A DNA stretch of 64,000 nt from Acidobacteriota bacterium (lineage in GTDB: Bacteria; Acidobacteriota; Terriglobia; Acidiferrales; UBA7541). Below the pieces are notes generated by a model. That model worked only from the letters and a program-made list of their open reading frames with translations. It had not been told where the DNA came from and searched no databases. This document shows positions 15,833 through 24,471 of this stretch, piece by piece (within the stretch, counting starts at the first letter, position 1; each line of letters begins with the position of its first letter). Where the stretch lies: contig JACQDE010000064.1 in the NCBI GenBank assembly GCA_016201285.1, forward strand, positions 24,679-88,678, written 5' to 3'. The position numbers and the translations under genes are program-made.

Positions 15833-16221
15833 TGCGAGCCTCCTTGTGCGGGAAATCCCGGGGGCCCTTTCGAACAATGACCCGGCGCCCGCCCTCCCGA
15901 GGCCGGTCTAAACGACGCTACGCCCAGCCCTTGCACCTGTCAATCGCGCTGTGCGGCAATTGCCGTCTAGCTTGCACTGGTGCGCTATGGCGCCGCCACA
16001 AGGAGGAACGTGGGCCAATTTCGTCGTGTTGCCGTATTGAGCCTTTCCACCGCCCTGTGTGCTTCGAGCGGAGACTGCTTCGCCCCTCCTCTTGCCGCGA
16101 AAAGGATCTGCGAAACGTCTTTGTAGGGGCACGCCCTCCGTGATTTGTCGTCTGCATAGAACAAGAAACAGGCATCGCCGCCAGGCCGCATGCCCGTTTT
16201 CCGATTTCTCTATGTGCTGAT
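15833..16221. other. Intergenic region, 389 bp, no gene found
   Basis: Short ORFs on both strands overlap one another and lack ribosome-binding sites and recognisable domains, so none is called. The only structure noticed is a 12-bp perfect palindrome CGGCAATTGCCG near 15953. The region may carry the promoter of the small membrane protein gene on the minus strand. Confidence 0.5.
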
Positions 16222-16761
16222 TCAGTGCGCGTGCGCTCCCGCGCCGTGCCGGATGCGCTGGTAGGCTTCGATTTGCGCCGGTGTCAAAATCTTCTTTGCG
16301 GCGAGATGCGCGGAAAGATGCACCCAGCGCAGCTCCGCCCGCAGCGACGCCACCCGGTACGTCTCCTCGCGCAGCTCCGCTGCGCTCTTGTTCTGCGCGA
16401 ACAATTCCTCCAGCCGCTTCTCTGCCAGCAGCACGTCCTTGCCTTTGGCAAGAGCCTTTTCCTTCATATCCGTCTTCAGCTTCTGCATCGCCGCTTCCTG
16501 TTCGGCGGTGAGCATCAGCTCCTTTTTCATTTCCAGCACGTGCTTCGGCCCCGGGTACCCATTCTTGTCCGCCGCCAGGGCCATGCCGAATCCCTCGCCG
16601 CGCTCGATGGCTTCGCGTTCCGCGGTTAGGAACGCATAGTGCTGCACCACGGCCTGCGGCGCTTGCGCCGCTGGCGCCGTCTGGGTTCTCATGTGTTGCT
16701 CCTGCTGCGCGGCTAGCGGCAGCGCCAGCAGCAGCAAGATTCCTCCTCGAAAGACCTTCAT
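16222..16761 (-). CDS. Spy/CpxP-like periplasmic LTxxQ-type protein
   Basis: The protein has 179 residues. A signal peptide (MKVFRGGILLLLALPLAAQ) is followed by a mostly helical region. MKKELMLTAEQEAAMQKLKTD and the near-C-terminal KKILTPAQIEAYQ match the two LTxxQ-type motifs of Spy/CpxP/CnrX-type periplasmic chaperones and metal sensors. The helices between them (DMKEKALAKGKDVLLAEKRL) fit the curved hairpin of this fold. A likely role is envelope stress or metal response; no partner sigma or two-component system is adjacent. GGAGGAAAGG directly before the ATG is a strong ribosome-binding site. The fused deacetylase/glycosyltransferase gene ends just upstream. Confidence 0.75.
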   Translation of the reverse strand: MKVFRGGILLLLALPLAAQQEQHMRTQTAPAAQAPQAVVQHYAFLTAEREAIERGEGFGMALAADKNGYPGPKHVLEMKKELMLTAEQEAAMQKLKTDMKEKALAKGKDVLLAEKRLEELFAQNKSAAELREETYRVASLRAELRWVHLSAHLAAKKILTPAQIEAYQRIRHGAGAHAH

Positions 16762-16771
16762 CCTTTCCTCC

Positions 16772-19700
16772 TCACAGTTGTCCTACAGTGGTCGGCACTT
16801 CGGGCGCCGGGCGCTCCGGCTCGGGTCCTTTCCATCCCACGGCACGTCCCTGGATGGCCCGCATCACCGCGCGGAACAGCACCCAGTACATCAACTGCCG
16901 GTAGTAAAACCGCTGCAGCAGGAGCGGCCGCAACAGCGTCCAGTCCTCTTTCTTTTCCAGCGCGAAGGCGATCACACAGGTGAACAGATCGATCAGCATG
17001 AACGCGGCAAAGAAAATCAGCGACCTCATCACGTCGTCCGTGGTCCACAGTTGCGGCATTCTCGCGATGCGGAACTGCGCCAGCCCCCACACCAGAATCG
17101 TGCTGAAGAACATCAGGTCGATCACCGGCGAAACCAGCGGTAGAAAAATCTGGAACAAGAACACGTTGGGCAGGGCGATCCACCCCAGCGTCCCGTACCG
17201 CTTCCTCCACAACGTGTCCCGGTGCTTCCACACCGCTTGCATCGTGCCGAACGTCCAGCGGAACCGCTGCTGGATCAGCGCGTTCGCCCTTTCCGGCGCT
17301 TGCGTGTGCGCGATGGTCTGGTCGTCATACAAAATTCGCCAGCCGCGCCGCCGGATGGCGATCGTCAGGTCGGTGTCTTCCGCCACCGTGTCCGCCGATA
17401 ATCCGCCGCATGCGCACACCGCCCCCGCGCGCCATGCCCCCAGCGCCCCCGGCACTACCGTGATGCAGTTCAGAAGGTCGAACGCCCGCTTCTCCATATT
17501 TTGGCTGGTGACGTACTCGAGGGCCTGCCACCGCGTCAGCCAGCGGTCCCGATTGCCGACTTTCACGTTGCCCGCAACCCCACCCACGGTTGCATCACCA
17601 AAATGCCGCGCCAGCCTCGCAATCGCGTCGGGTTCAACAAAGGTGTCGGCGTCGATGGTGACCACCACTTCGCCCTGCGCGTCCGCAAGCGCGCGGTTCA
17701 GCGCCGCGGCCTTCCCTAGGTTCAGCTGTTGCAGGATCCGCACACGCGGGTCGCGCCCGAAGCTTGCGTACAGTTGCTCATCCGTCGCGTCCGTCGAACC
17801 GTCGTCCACGACGATAACTTCGATCGCCGGCCAGCCCTCCGGCAGTTGCGATTCGAGCGCCGACTCCACCGTCTTGACGATCGCCTCTTCCTCGTTGTGC
17901 GCCGGGATGAGAACGCTTACGCGCGGCCGGTAGTCCGGCCGGCCGCGGTCTTCCGGCAGGAGTTTCTCCACCAACGCGAGCGCCCCGACAATCAGCGCCC
18001 GGCCGCTGACCAGCGCAATGCCGGCCACAAAAATCCCCGCAATGGCCAGCCGGAACCAGTGCAACAGGGCGAAAGTGAACGCGTCCGCCTGCGCCACCAG
18101 CCGCTCGTCGCGCGTGAGCGCCGGCATCACTTGCGCCCGCGTCTTCCCCAACAGTTCGGAGACGCTCACCAGTTGGAAGCCCTCCGCCCGCAGCCCGTCA
18201 ATGATGCCCGGCAGCGACTCCACCGTTTGCGTACGGTCGCCGCCGCCGTCGTGCAGCAGGACAATATTGCCTCTTCCGCGCCTCGCTTGCTCGATCACTC
18301 GCTGCGCAATCGACGCCGCCGGCGGCCGCTCCCAATCGTGCGGATCGATCTGCGAACCGACCAGCACATAGCCCCGTTCCTGCGCGTCCGGCAGCAGCTT
18401 GATTTCCTCGGCGGTTTCCGGCTGGTGGTCGATGCCGTACGGCGGGCGGAACAGGATGGACTTGATCCCTAGACGGCTCTCCAGCAACCGCTCCGTCAGG
18501 TTGAGTTCGATACCAAGCTGCGTAAGTGAAATCCCGGCAAAGGGCGGGTGCGTGTAGGTGTGGTTGCCGATCTCGTGTCCTTCTTTGAAGATGCGTTTCA
18601 GCAACCGCGGTGAATCGCCGGCGGCTTCCCCGGTCAGGAAAAACGCTGCCGGCGCCTTTTTCTCCCGCAGGGTCTCGAGGATCTTCGGCGTGTACCTCGC
18701 ATCGGGGCCGTCATCGAACGTCAGTGCAACCTTTCCCTTCGCCGCGCCGATCTGATCGATCTCATATGAGAGCGGAAACTTCACCAGGCTTTCCTGCACG
18801 ATGGTTCCGCTGGCCGGATCGTAGCGGATCTCGCGCTGCCCGTTCTGCGGCTTTGCGATGATTCGCCAGATGTCGCCGCCTCCCTCAAGGATCAGGTCGT
18901 TGCCCGGCGGCATATCATTCAGCCGGGCGCGGATGGCGTCATCCGGCTGCGTGGCGTCCCAGATGCCCCATAGTGATGCATCCTCGGAACCCAGCCGCCA
19001 CAGCACCGTGCCGTGGACGCCGGCGTGCTCCGCCGCGCGGAACTGGTTGTACGCGGTCACACCGTCCAGCAGCCACACTTGGTGCAGCTGGTTTGCTTCG
19101 TCATAGTAGGAGTAATGCGGATTCAGCGCGTCCGGGTCGAACTCCACCGTCGCTTCCGATTCCCTTGCGGTGGTCATCGCTTCCTGGAAGCTTTTGTTTT
19201 TCGCCCGTTGCGCCGCCTCGCCTTTCCGGGGCTTCCCCCAGTCGTACGCATAACTGCCCACCGCCACCACCACTTTCTGCGGCGGCACTTCGCGCAGCGT
19301 GCTCTCTAGGTTTCGCACGTACCAGTCCTGTGCCGCGATCGTCCCCGGCGGCGACGTCGGCCAGTGCTGGTCATAATTCATCAGGATGATCGCGTCCGCC
19401 TGCGAGCCCACGAACTTGTAGTCGTAGATCGGGTCTGCCGCCGGCAGCGCCACCATCAGCTTGAGGTTCACGCCGTGCAGCGCCGCAGCCAGTTCCTTGA
19501 CGAATTCCCGGTAGTGTGGCTGGCTGTCGTCTGGAATCTCCTCGAAGTCCAGCACCAGTCCCGTCTGGCGCGTGTTGGCCGCGTAGTTCGTCAGCAACTC
19601 CACCAGACGCTGCCGCGCGGCCTTGCGCGCCAATAGCTCCGCCAATTCCTTCGTGTGCCAGACCGATCCGTCGGAGTTGTTCACCAGCGCCATCATCGGG

Positions 19701-20158
19701 ATTTCCACCCCGATCGAATCCATCCACGTCTTCAGCTTCGGATCGGACACCACCCGCAGCCGCCCGTCCGGCGAATAGGCGTGCAACGCCTCCGGAATCA
19801 GCAGGTCGAGCTCCCGGTAGTGCTGCTGCAACGAAGCCAGGCTCGTCGGGTCCCAGCTCACGTAGAACGCCGCCCGCAGCGGATCATAGAGCTGCGGCGC
19901 TTTGCCGATGGCCGCGATCCTCTTCCGCCGGCCTGTGCGCACCGGCGCCGGCTTCACTTTCCGTTTCGGCTGCGCCGCATGAACCCCCGGCCGCGTTTCA
20001 GTGACGATGAATTCCGGCAGGTCCGCGCGCACCAGGATGCTGGCGATGAACACCACCAGCAGCAGCGCAAACACCCCGCCGCTCACCTCCAGCGCCCAGC
20101 GCGTCCGCCGCCACCGGCGCTGCTGCGCGTCGTAGAAAATGGGCTTGCGTTCTTTCAT
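16772..20158 (-). CDS. Fused GH18-like / NodB polysaccharide deacetylase / GT2 glycosyltransferase membrane protein
   Basis: The protein has 1128 residues and three enzyme domains. A transmembrane helix at 22-42 leads to a GH18-like domain (about 95-400, LDFEE at 203-207). A NodB deacetylase domain follows (about 476-670: TFDDGPD 480-486, HTYTH 533-537, FRPPYG 570-575). Transmembrane helices near 695-735 precede a processive GT2 domain (745-975: DDGSTD 785-790, DAD 836-838, ED 927-928, QQRFRW 963-968) and C-terminal membrane helices. The set suggests that one polypeptide polymerises an N-acetylhexosamine glycan, exports it, deacetylates it and trims or binds it outside, as PgaC/PgaB or chitin synthase/deacetylase pairs do. 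The product is inferred. It lies 10 bp upstream of the Spy-like gene and is divergent from the gene at 20198. Confidence 0.9.
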   Translation of the reverse strand: MKERKPIFYDAQQRRWRRTRWALEVSGGVFALLLVVFIASILVRADLPEFIVTETRPGVHAAQPKRKVKPAPVRTGRRKRIAAIGKAPQLYDPLRAAFYVSWDPTSLASLQQHYRELDLLIPEALHAYSPDGRLRVVSDPKLKTWMDSIGVEIPMMALVNNSDGSVWHTKELAELLARKAARQRLVELLTNYAANTRQTGLVLDFEEIPDDSQPHYREFVKELAAALHGVNLKLMVALPAADPIYDYKFVGSQADAIILMNYDQHWPTSPPGTIAAQDWYVRNLESTLREVPPQKVVVAVGSYAYDWGKPRKGEAAQRAKNKSFQEAMTTARESEATVEFDPDALNPHYSYYDEANQLHQVWLLDGVTAYNQFRAAEHAGVHGTVLWRLGSEDASLWGIWDATQPDDAIRARLNDMPPGNDLILEGGGDIWRIIAKPQNGQREIRYDPASGTIVQESLVKFPLSYEIDQIGAAKGKVALTFDDGPDARYTPKILETLREKKAPAAFFLTGEAAGDSPRLLKRIFKEGHEIGNHTYTHPPFAGISLTQLGIELNLTERLLESRLGIKSILFRPPYGIDHQPETAEEIKLLPDAQERGYVLVGSQIDPHDWERPPAASIAQRVIEQARRGRGNIVLLHDGGGDRTQTVESLPGIIDGLRAEGFQLVSVSELLGKTRAQVMPALTRDERLVAQADAFTFALLHWFRLAIAGIFVAGIALVSGRALIVGALALVEKLLPEDRGRPDYRPRVSVLIPAHNEEEAIVKTVESALESQLPEGWPAIEVIVVDDGSTDATDEQLYASFGRDPRVRILQQLNLGKAAALNRALADAQGEVVVTIDADTFVEPDAIARLARHFGDATVGGVAGNVKVGNRDRWLTRWQALEYVTSQNMEKRAFDLLNCITVVPGALGAWRAGAVCACGGLSADTVAEDTDLTIAIRRRGWRILYDDQTIAHTQAPERANALIQQRFRWTFGTMQAVWKHRDTLWRKRYGTLGWIALPNVFLFQIFLPLVSPVIDLMFFSTILVWGLAQFRIARMPQLWTTDDVMRSLIFFAAFMLIDLFTCVIAFALEKKEDWTLLRPLLLQRFYYRQLMYWVLFRAVMRAIQGRAVGWKGPEPERPAPEVPTTVGQL

Positions 20159-20197
20159 CGCCTCAGTTCAAGCTAATCCGCCGTCCAACGCGTGTCA

Positions 20198-21655
20198 ATG
20201 ACGCCGGAATCCTTTTCGATACGGAAACACCTGCTCGGGGCTGTGCTGACGGGCCTCGCGCTCCGCCTGTTTTTCGTCTGGCGCTTCCCGGCGGTCGCCG
20301 GCGACACCGGCGTCTACGAGGAACTTGCCCGCAACTGGCTCGACCACGGCATCTACGGCCTCTGGCTCAACGGCCAGTTGACGCCGGTGGACCTTCGCGC
20401 ACCCGGTTACCCCGCGTTTCTCGCCGCCATCTTCGCAACCTTCGGCCGCGCGCGAATTGCAGTGATGCTCGTGCAGGTGCTGGTGGACCTCGGCACCTGC
20501 CTCCTGACCGGCGCCGTCACCGCCTGGCTGGCGCCGGTAACTTCGCGTGCCCGCGCTGTCGCTGCCGCTGTCTGGCTCGCCGCACTCTGCCCTTTCGTCG
20601 CCAACTATGCCGCCGTTCCGCTCACCGAAGTTCTCGCCACGTTTCTCACCGCCGCGGCGCTGCTTGTGCTCCTCGTCGCCGTCGGCCGGCACGCGTCCGC
20701 TCTTCCTCACGGTGGGCAGGGTGCCGCCGTTTCCCCGCTCAGACTTTACTTCTTCGGAGGCCTCATCGTTGGCCTGGGCACGTTGGTTCGCCCGGAAACA
20801 CCTTTGCTTCTCGCCTCGGTCGGATTTGTGCTGTGCATCCGCTGGCGGCAGCCAGCGGATTGGCCACGATTGATCCGCGCCGGAGTTTTCATGGCGTTAG
20901 GTCTTGCGCTGCCACTTCTCCCCTGGGGTGCTCGCAACTACCTCACGCTCGGCCGCGCTCAGTTTCTTGCTCCACGCTACGCCGAACTCCCCGGCGAATT
21001 CGTGCCCCACGGTTTCAACGCCTGGACGAAGACCTGGGTGGTGCGTTTCCGCGACGTCTATCTTGTGCCCTGGAAGCTCGATGATGAGCCCATAAACATC
21101 GACGATATCAACCCCGCCGCCTTCGACTCGCCTGACGAACGCGCCCGTGTCGCCGCCATCCTCGAACGATACAACGAGGACACCACCCTCACGCCGGCCC
21201 TCGACGCCGAATTCGCCCAACTGGCCCGCGAACGCGCCGCGCGCCACCCGCTGCGCACATGGCTCTGGATTCCGCTCGAGCGCGCCGTTACGCTCTGGTT
21301 CACGCCGCGCATCGAGCTATTGCCCTTCTCCGGCCACCTCTCCCCGCTCGCGAGAAAGTGGGAAGAAGACCCGTTGGATTTCACGGTCACACTGGGTTTC
21401 GGCTTATTGAATTTCCTCGTTGCCGGCCTGGCTTTGGCCGGGGCTTGGAAAATGTGGCGCCTCTTTCCTCAACGATCGGACCCACAAACTCCGGCCCGCT
21501 TGCTCGGCCTCTGTCTCATCGTGGCCTTCGCTCTGGTCCGCACTGTCTTCCTCACCCAGATCGAAACTCCCGAGCCGCGCTACGTTGTTGTCTGCTTCCC
21601 CGCGCTCCTCGCCCTCGCCGCCCAACTCTGGATACGCCCGCCGAGTGCTTTGTAG
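20198..21655 (+). CDS. GT39/ArnT-like membrane glycosyltransferase
   Basis: The protein has about 485 residues with ten or more hydrophobic segments. After the first helix comes VAGDTGVYEELARNWLDHGIYG, the acidic periplasmic loop typical of dolichyl- or polyprenyl-phosphate-mannosyltransferase (PMT/ArnT, GT39) families, and LRAPGYPAFLAAIFATFG, where RxPGYP is a hallmark. These enzymes move a sugar from a polyprenyl phosphate carrier to a lipid or protein outside the inner membrane. A periplasmic soluble segment lies at about 255-370. ATG 20198 or GTG 20192 may start it. It is divergent, 40 bp from the polysaccharide-synthesis fusion, so they may share envelope functions. Acceptor unknown. Confidence 0.8.
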   Translation: MTPESFSIRKHLLGAVLTGLALRLFFVWRFPAVAGDTGVYEELARNWLDHGIYGLWLNGQLTPVDLRAPGYPAFLAAIFATFGRARIAVMLVQVLVDLGTCLLTGAVTAWLAPVTSRARAVAAAVWLAALCPFVANYAAVPLTEVLATFLTAAALLVLLVAVGRHASALPHGGQGAAVSPLRLYFFGGLIVGLGTLVRPETPLLLASVGFVLCIRWRQPADWPRLIRAGVFMALGLALPLLPWGARNYLTLGRAQFLAPRYAELPGEFVPHGFNAWTKTWVVRFRDVYLVPWKLDDEPINIDDINPAAFDSPDERARVAAILERYNEDTTLTPALDAEFAQLARERAARHPLRTWLWIPLERAVTLWFTPRIELLPFSGHLSPLARKWEEDPLDFTVTLGFGLLNFLVAGLALAGAWKMWRLFPQRSDPQTPARLLGLCLIVAFALVRTVFLTQIETPEPRYVVVCFPALLALAAQLWIRPPSAL

Positions 21656-21711
21656 GGGCGCTACTTGCCTGCCTTGATCCCGCAACTGCGGGACGAGGCG
21701 CTGCGCCCTTT

Positions 21712-22791
21712 CTAATCCTCCCAATCCGCAATAAAGAGGTTCGTATCCCCGCGCTTCTTTCCATTCCGGTTCGACGCCCAGACCAGTTTCTTCCCGCCCG
21801 AACTCCACATCGGAAAACTGTCGAATTCAGGATGGTAGGTGACGCGCTCGAGCCCCGTGCCGTCCGCGTTGATTAGGTAGAGATCGAAATTTCGCCCGCG
21901 CGGGTTCTCCAAGTTCGACGCAAAGATGATGCGCTTCCCGTCGGGGTGGAAGAATGGCGCAAAGCTCGCCGCGCCGGCCTTCGTCAGTTGGCGCTTGTTG
22001 CTCCCGTCCGCATCCATCACGAAGATTTCCAGCCGCGTCGGCCGGAGCTGCGACGTCTTGATCAACTCCTTGTAGTCGGCCAGCTCCGCCGGCGTCTCCG
22101 GGTGCGCCGCCCGATAGACGATCTTTTTCCCGTCGGGTGAGTAGAACGGCCCGCCGTCGTACCCCGGCTCGTTCGTCAGTTGCTTCACGTTTTTCCCGTT
22201 CGCGTCCATTACATAAATCTCCGGGTCGCCACTGCGCAGCGAAGTGAACACAATCTTCTTCCCGTCGCGCGAGATCGTGGCCTCGGCATCGTATCCCGGC
22301 GTGTCCGTCAGCCGCTTCACGTCGCTGCCGTCGATCTTCGCGGTGTAGATGTCGAACTCCGGATACAGCTTCCACACGTACCCCTTGCTGTAGTCCGGCG
22401 GCGGCGGACATTCCGGACCGGCGGCGTGTGTCGAGCTGTAGAGGATCCGCTTGCCGTTCGGGAAAATGTATGCGCAGGTCGTCCGGCCCTTGCCGGTCGA
22501 GACCCTGCGCTTGTTTTTCCCATCCATGTCCATGATGTAGATCTGATCGCACGTGCCCTCGCCTTCGTGCGCCTGGAAAATCAGTTGCTTGTCGTCCTTC
22601 GAAAAATAGGCCTCGGCATTTTGCCCACCGAAGGTGAGCTGCCGCACGTTCTGCAGGTGCTTTTCTTCCGGCAGAACCAAGCTGGGTGCCGCTCCGCCCG
22701 CCGCGGCCTGCTGCGCGGCCATTTTCAATTGCACTCCGCCCCACCCCATTAGTACACATGCAAGAATGCAGAATAGGACTCTGTTCTTCAT
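21712..22791 (-). CDS. Secreted TolB-like WD40/PD40 beta-propeller protein
   Basis: The protein has 359 residues. An N-terminal signal segment (KNRVLFCILACVLMGWGGVQLKMAA) precedes about six PD40 repeats: RQLTFGGQNAEAYFSKDDKQLIFQ, ATISRDGKKIVFTS, PFYSPDGKKIVYRA, PFFHPDGKRIIFAS and SFPMWSSGGKKLVWASNRNGK. Such propellers occur in TolB and in periplasmic sensor or scaffold proteins. There is no peptidase or TolB N-terminal domain, so it is a free-standing propeller. The ATG at 22791 is chosen over an upstream in-frame codon at 22851 because the signal peptide begins there. The CDF transporter gene lies 72 bp upstream across a pyrimidine-rich gap. Confidence 0.8.
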   Translation of the reverse strand: MKNRVLFCILACVLMGWGGVQLKMAAQQAAAGGAAPSLVLPEEKHLQNVRQLTFGGQNAEAYFSKDDKQLIFQAHEGEGTCDQIYIMDMDGKNKRRVSTGKGRTTCAYIFPNGKRILYSSTHAAGPECPPPPDYSKGYVWKLYPEFDIYTAKIDGSDVKRLTDTPGYDAEATISRDGKKIVFTSLRSGDPEIYVMDANGKNVKQLTNEPGYDGGPFYSPDGKKIVYRAAHPETPAELADYKELIKTSQLRPTRLEIFVMDADGSNKRQLTKAGAASFAPFFHPDGKRIIFASNLENPRGRNFDLYLINADGTGLERVTYHPEFDSFPMWSSGGKKLVWASNRNGKKRGDTNLFIADWED

Positions 22792-22863
22792 GATTTGCCG
22801 TTCTTCCTTTCGTCCTTTTGTGCCATCGTTCCTGTCTCTGCCACTCTGCAACTCTGTAACTCT

Positions 22864-24333
22864 TCAACTTTCTTCGACCGGCTCCGGATGAATGTTCACC
22901 ACAAAAATCTGCGGAAACTTCTCCTTGATCCGGTCCTGGAGCGCCTCGGTCACATCGTGGATCCGCGTGATGGGCAGGCTGCCGTCCATCGCGCAATGGC
23001 AGGAGACAGTGATCTTCTGATCCGCCTCGCGCACGCGCACCTCGTGGCAATCCAGCAGCTCACCGTATTCCGTCCGCAGGCTGTTCATATGCGCCTGCAC
23101 CGCCGCCGCCAGTTCCTTCATCTCGCCCGCCGTGGCGATGTGCATGCCCAGCGGCTCGATGTGGATGTTCACCCCGGCCACGCCGTTGCCCTCCCGCAGG
23201 ATTTCTTCCTCGAGCTCAGTGGCCCGCCGGTGCGCCTCGCGCAGGCTCAGGTGCTCGTCCACTTCCATGTGCATTTCGACGAACAGCCTTCCGTCCACCT
23301 GGTGCGCCGAAATCTCGTGGATCGCCAGCCCCCGCCGGTGGGCCATCGCGCGGATGGCGTCAAACAGCGTTTCCCCGCCGTGCGCGCGCGGCTCCATGTG
23401 CACCATCACGTCCGCGGGGACGATCTGCGCGACGCGCTTTTCCACGGCGTCGCTGATGGCGTGCACCTGCTCGAAACTCGCCGTGCGTGGCACGCTGATG
23501 GTCACGTCCACAAAATGATGCTTCCCCGCGCGCCGCACCCGCACCCGCTCCGCACCGAGCACGCCGTCCAACTCTTCCACCGCCGTCGCGATTCGTTGCT
23601 GCATGCCCGCCGGCGCCGCGTCCAGCAGCGCATCCAGCGTCCGCCGCCCGAGTTGCGAGCCCACCCAGATGATCACCCCGGCCACGAACAGCGCCGCCAG
23701 CGGGTCGGCATAGAACAGCCATTCAGCGTTCAACCTCTGCCCCACCCACGCGCACACCATCCCGAACATCACGACCAGCGTGCTCCACACGTCGGTGGAA
23801 AAGTGCAGCGCGTCCGCCTCGAGCGCTTCGCTCTCGTGCTTCTTCGCCACCTTGTCCAGCGCCCGCGACCGGATCACGTCCATCCCCGCCATCCCCGCCA
23901 GCACCACGATGGCGATCAAGCTCGGCTCCAGGTGCACATGGCGCGTCAGCAGCCGGTGGAAGGCCTCGTAAATCACGTAGAGCGCCGTCAGCAGCAGCAG
24001 GCCCGTCTCCACAAATGCTGAAAAGCTCTCCACCTTGGCGTGGCCGTAGGTGTGGCTCGCATCCGCCGGCCGGTCGGAAATGCGCACCGAAAGGTAGGTG
24101 ATGATCGCAGCAATCAGGTCGAGTCCCGAGTGCAGCGCCTCCGAGAGGATACCCAGGCTGCCCGTGTACCACGTCAGAAAAACCTTCAGCGATACCAGCG
24201 CCAGCGCCGTCCCCACCGACGCCAGTGCGGCAATTTTTTTCTCCCGAATTCCCTCGATTGCTTCCACCGTTCCCGGCACCGCAAATCCGTGTCGTGCCTC
24301 CCGAAGCCTCGGGAGAATCGCTCGCTCCGGCAC
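22864..24333 (-). CDS. Cation diffusion facilitator (CDF) transporter with extended C-terminus
   Basis: The protein has 489 residues. The six-helix CDF core (about 30-220) exports Zn, Fe or similar divalent metals in exchange for protons: SEALHSGLDLIAA and HTYGHAKVESFSA carry the usual His/Asp ligands. A ZT-dimer cytosolic domain follows (about 230-310). A further 170 residues repeat the ZT-dimer-like pattern (VEMHMEVDEHLSLREAHRRA, VHMEPRAHG, HCHCAMDG-like SCHCAMDGSLPI), so the tail holds two or three ferredoxin-like units instead of one. Residues 7-11 (LPRLR) come from the dispersed palindrome at 24299-24314; a downstream start is possible. Confidence 0.9.
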   Translation of the reverse strand: MPERAILPRLREARHGFAVPGTVEAIEGIREKKIAALASVGTALALVSLKVFLTWYTGSLGILSEALHSGLDLIAAIITYLSVRISDRPADASHTYGHAKVESFSAFVETGLLLLTALYVIYEAFHRLLTRHVHLEPSLIAIVVLAGMAGMDVIRSRALDKVAKKHESEALEADALHFSTDVWSTLVVMFGMVCAWVGQRLNAEWLFYADPLAALFVAGVIIWVGSQLGRRTLDALLDAAPAGMQQRIATAVEELDGVLGAERVRVRRAGKHHFVDVTISVPRTASFEQVHAISDAVEKRVAQIVPADVMVHMEPRAHGGETLFDAIRAMAHRRGLAIHEISAHQVDGRLFVEMHMEVDEHLSLREAHRRATELEEEILREGNGVAGVNIHIEPLGMHIATAGEMKELAAAVQAHMNSLRTEYGELLDCHEVRVREADQKITVSCHCAMDGSLPITRIHDVTEALQDRIKEKFPQIFVVNIHPEPVEES

Positions 24334-24382
24334 GACCGCCCAATATAGCAGTAAAGCCGCGCCTCCCGAAGTCCCGATCCCG

Positions 24383-24415
24383 AATCCCGATCCCGAAGCG
24401 TCGGGATTCGGGATT
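24383..24415. repeat. Nested palindrome hairpin between divergent genes
   Basis: AATCCCGA (24383-24390) and TCCCGA (24391-24396) pair with TCGGGA (24401-24406) and TCGGGATT (24408-24415) around an AGCG loop, giving 14 bp with one bulged T. It looks like two copies of the dispersed TCCCGA palindrome, one inside the other. It lies upstream of the SRPBCC gene; a single copy at 24299-24314 is in the CDF coding region. Confidence 0.6.
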
Positions 24416-24435
24416 GGGCCGCCCCTTTGCTGGTG

Positions 24436-24441
24436 TATAAT
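24436..24441 (+). promoter_or_regulatory. TATAAT -10 box before the double-SRPBCC gene
   Basis: This is a perfect TATAAT within GTGTATAATTTCGCTTC, strikingly like the gatB promoter. Transcription would start near 24448, 24 nt before the TTG taken as the start codon. Confidence 0.45.
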
Positions 24442-24471
24442 TTCGCTTCGCCCGTCGTCCGAGAAACTGCC

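Noticed and set aside
15833..16221. Several overlapping ORFs of 68-103 codons
   Set aside because: They overlap on both strands and lack ribosome-binding sites and domain similarity.
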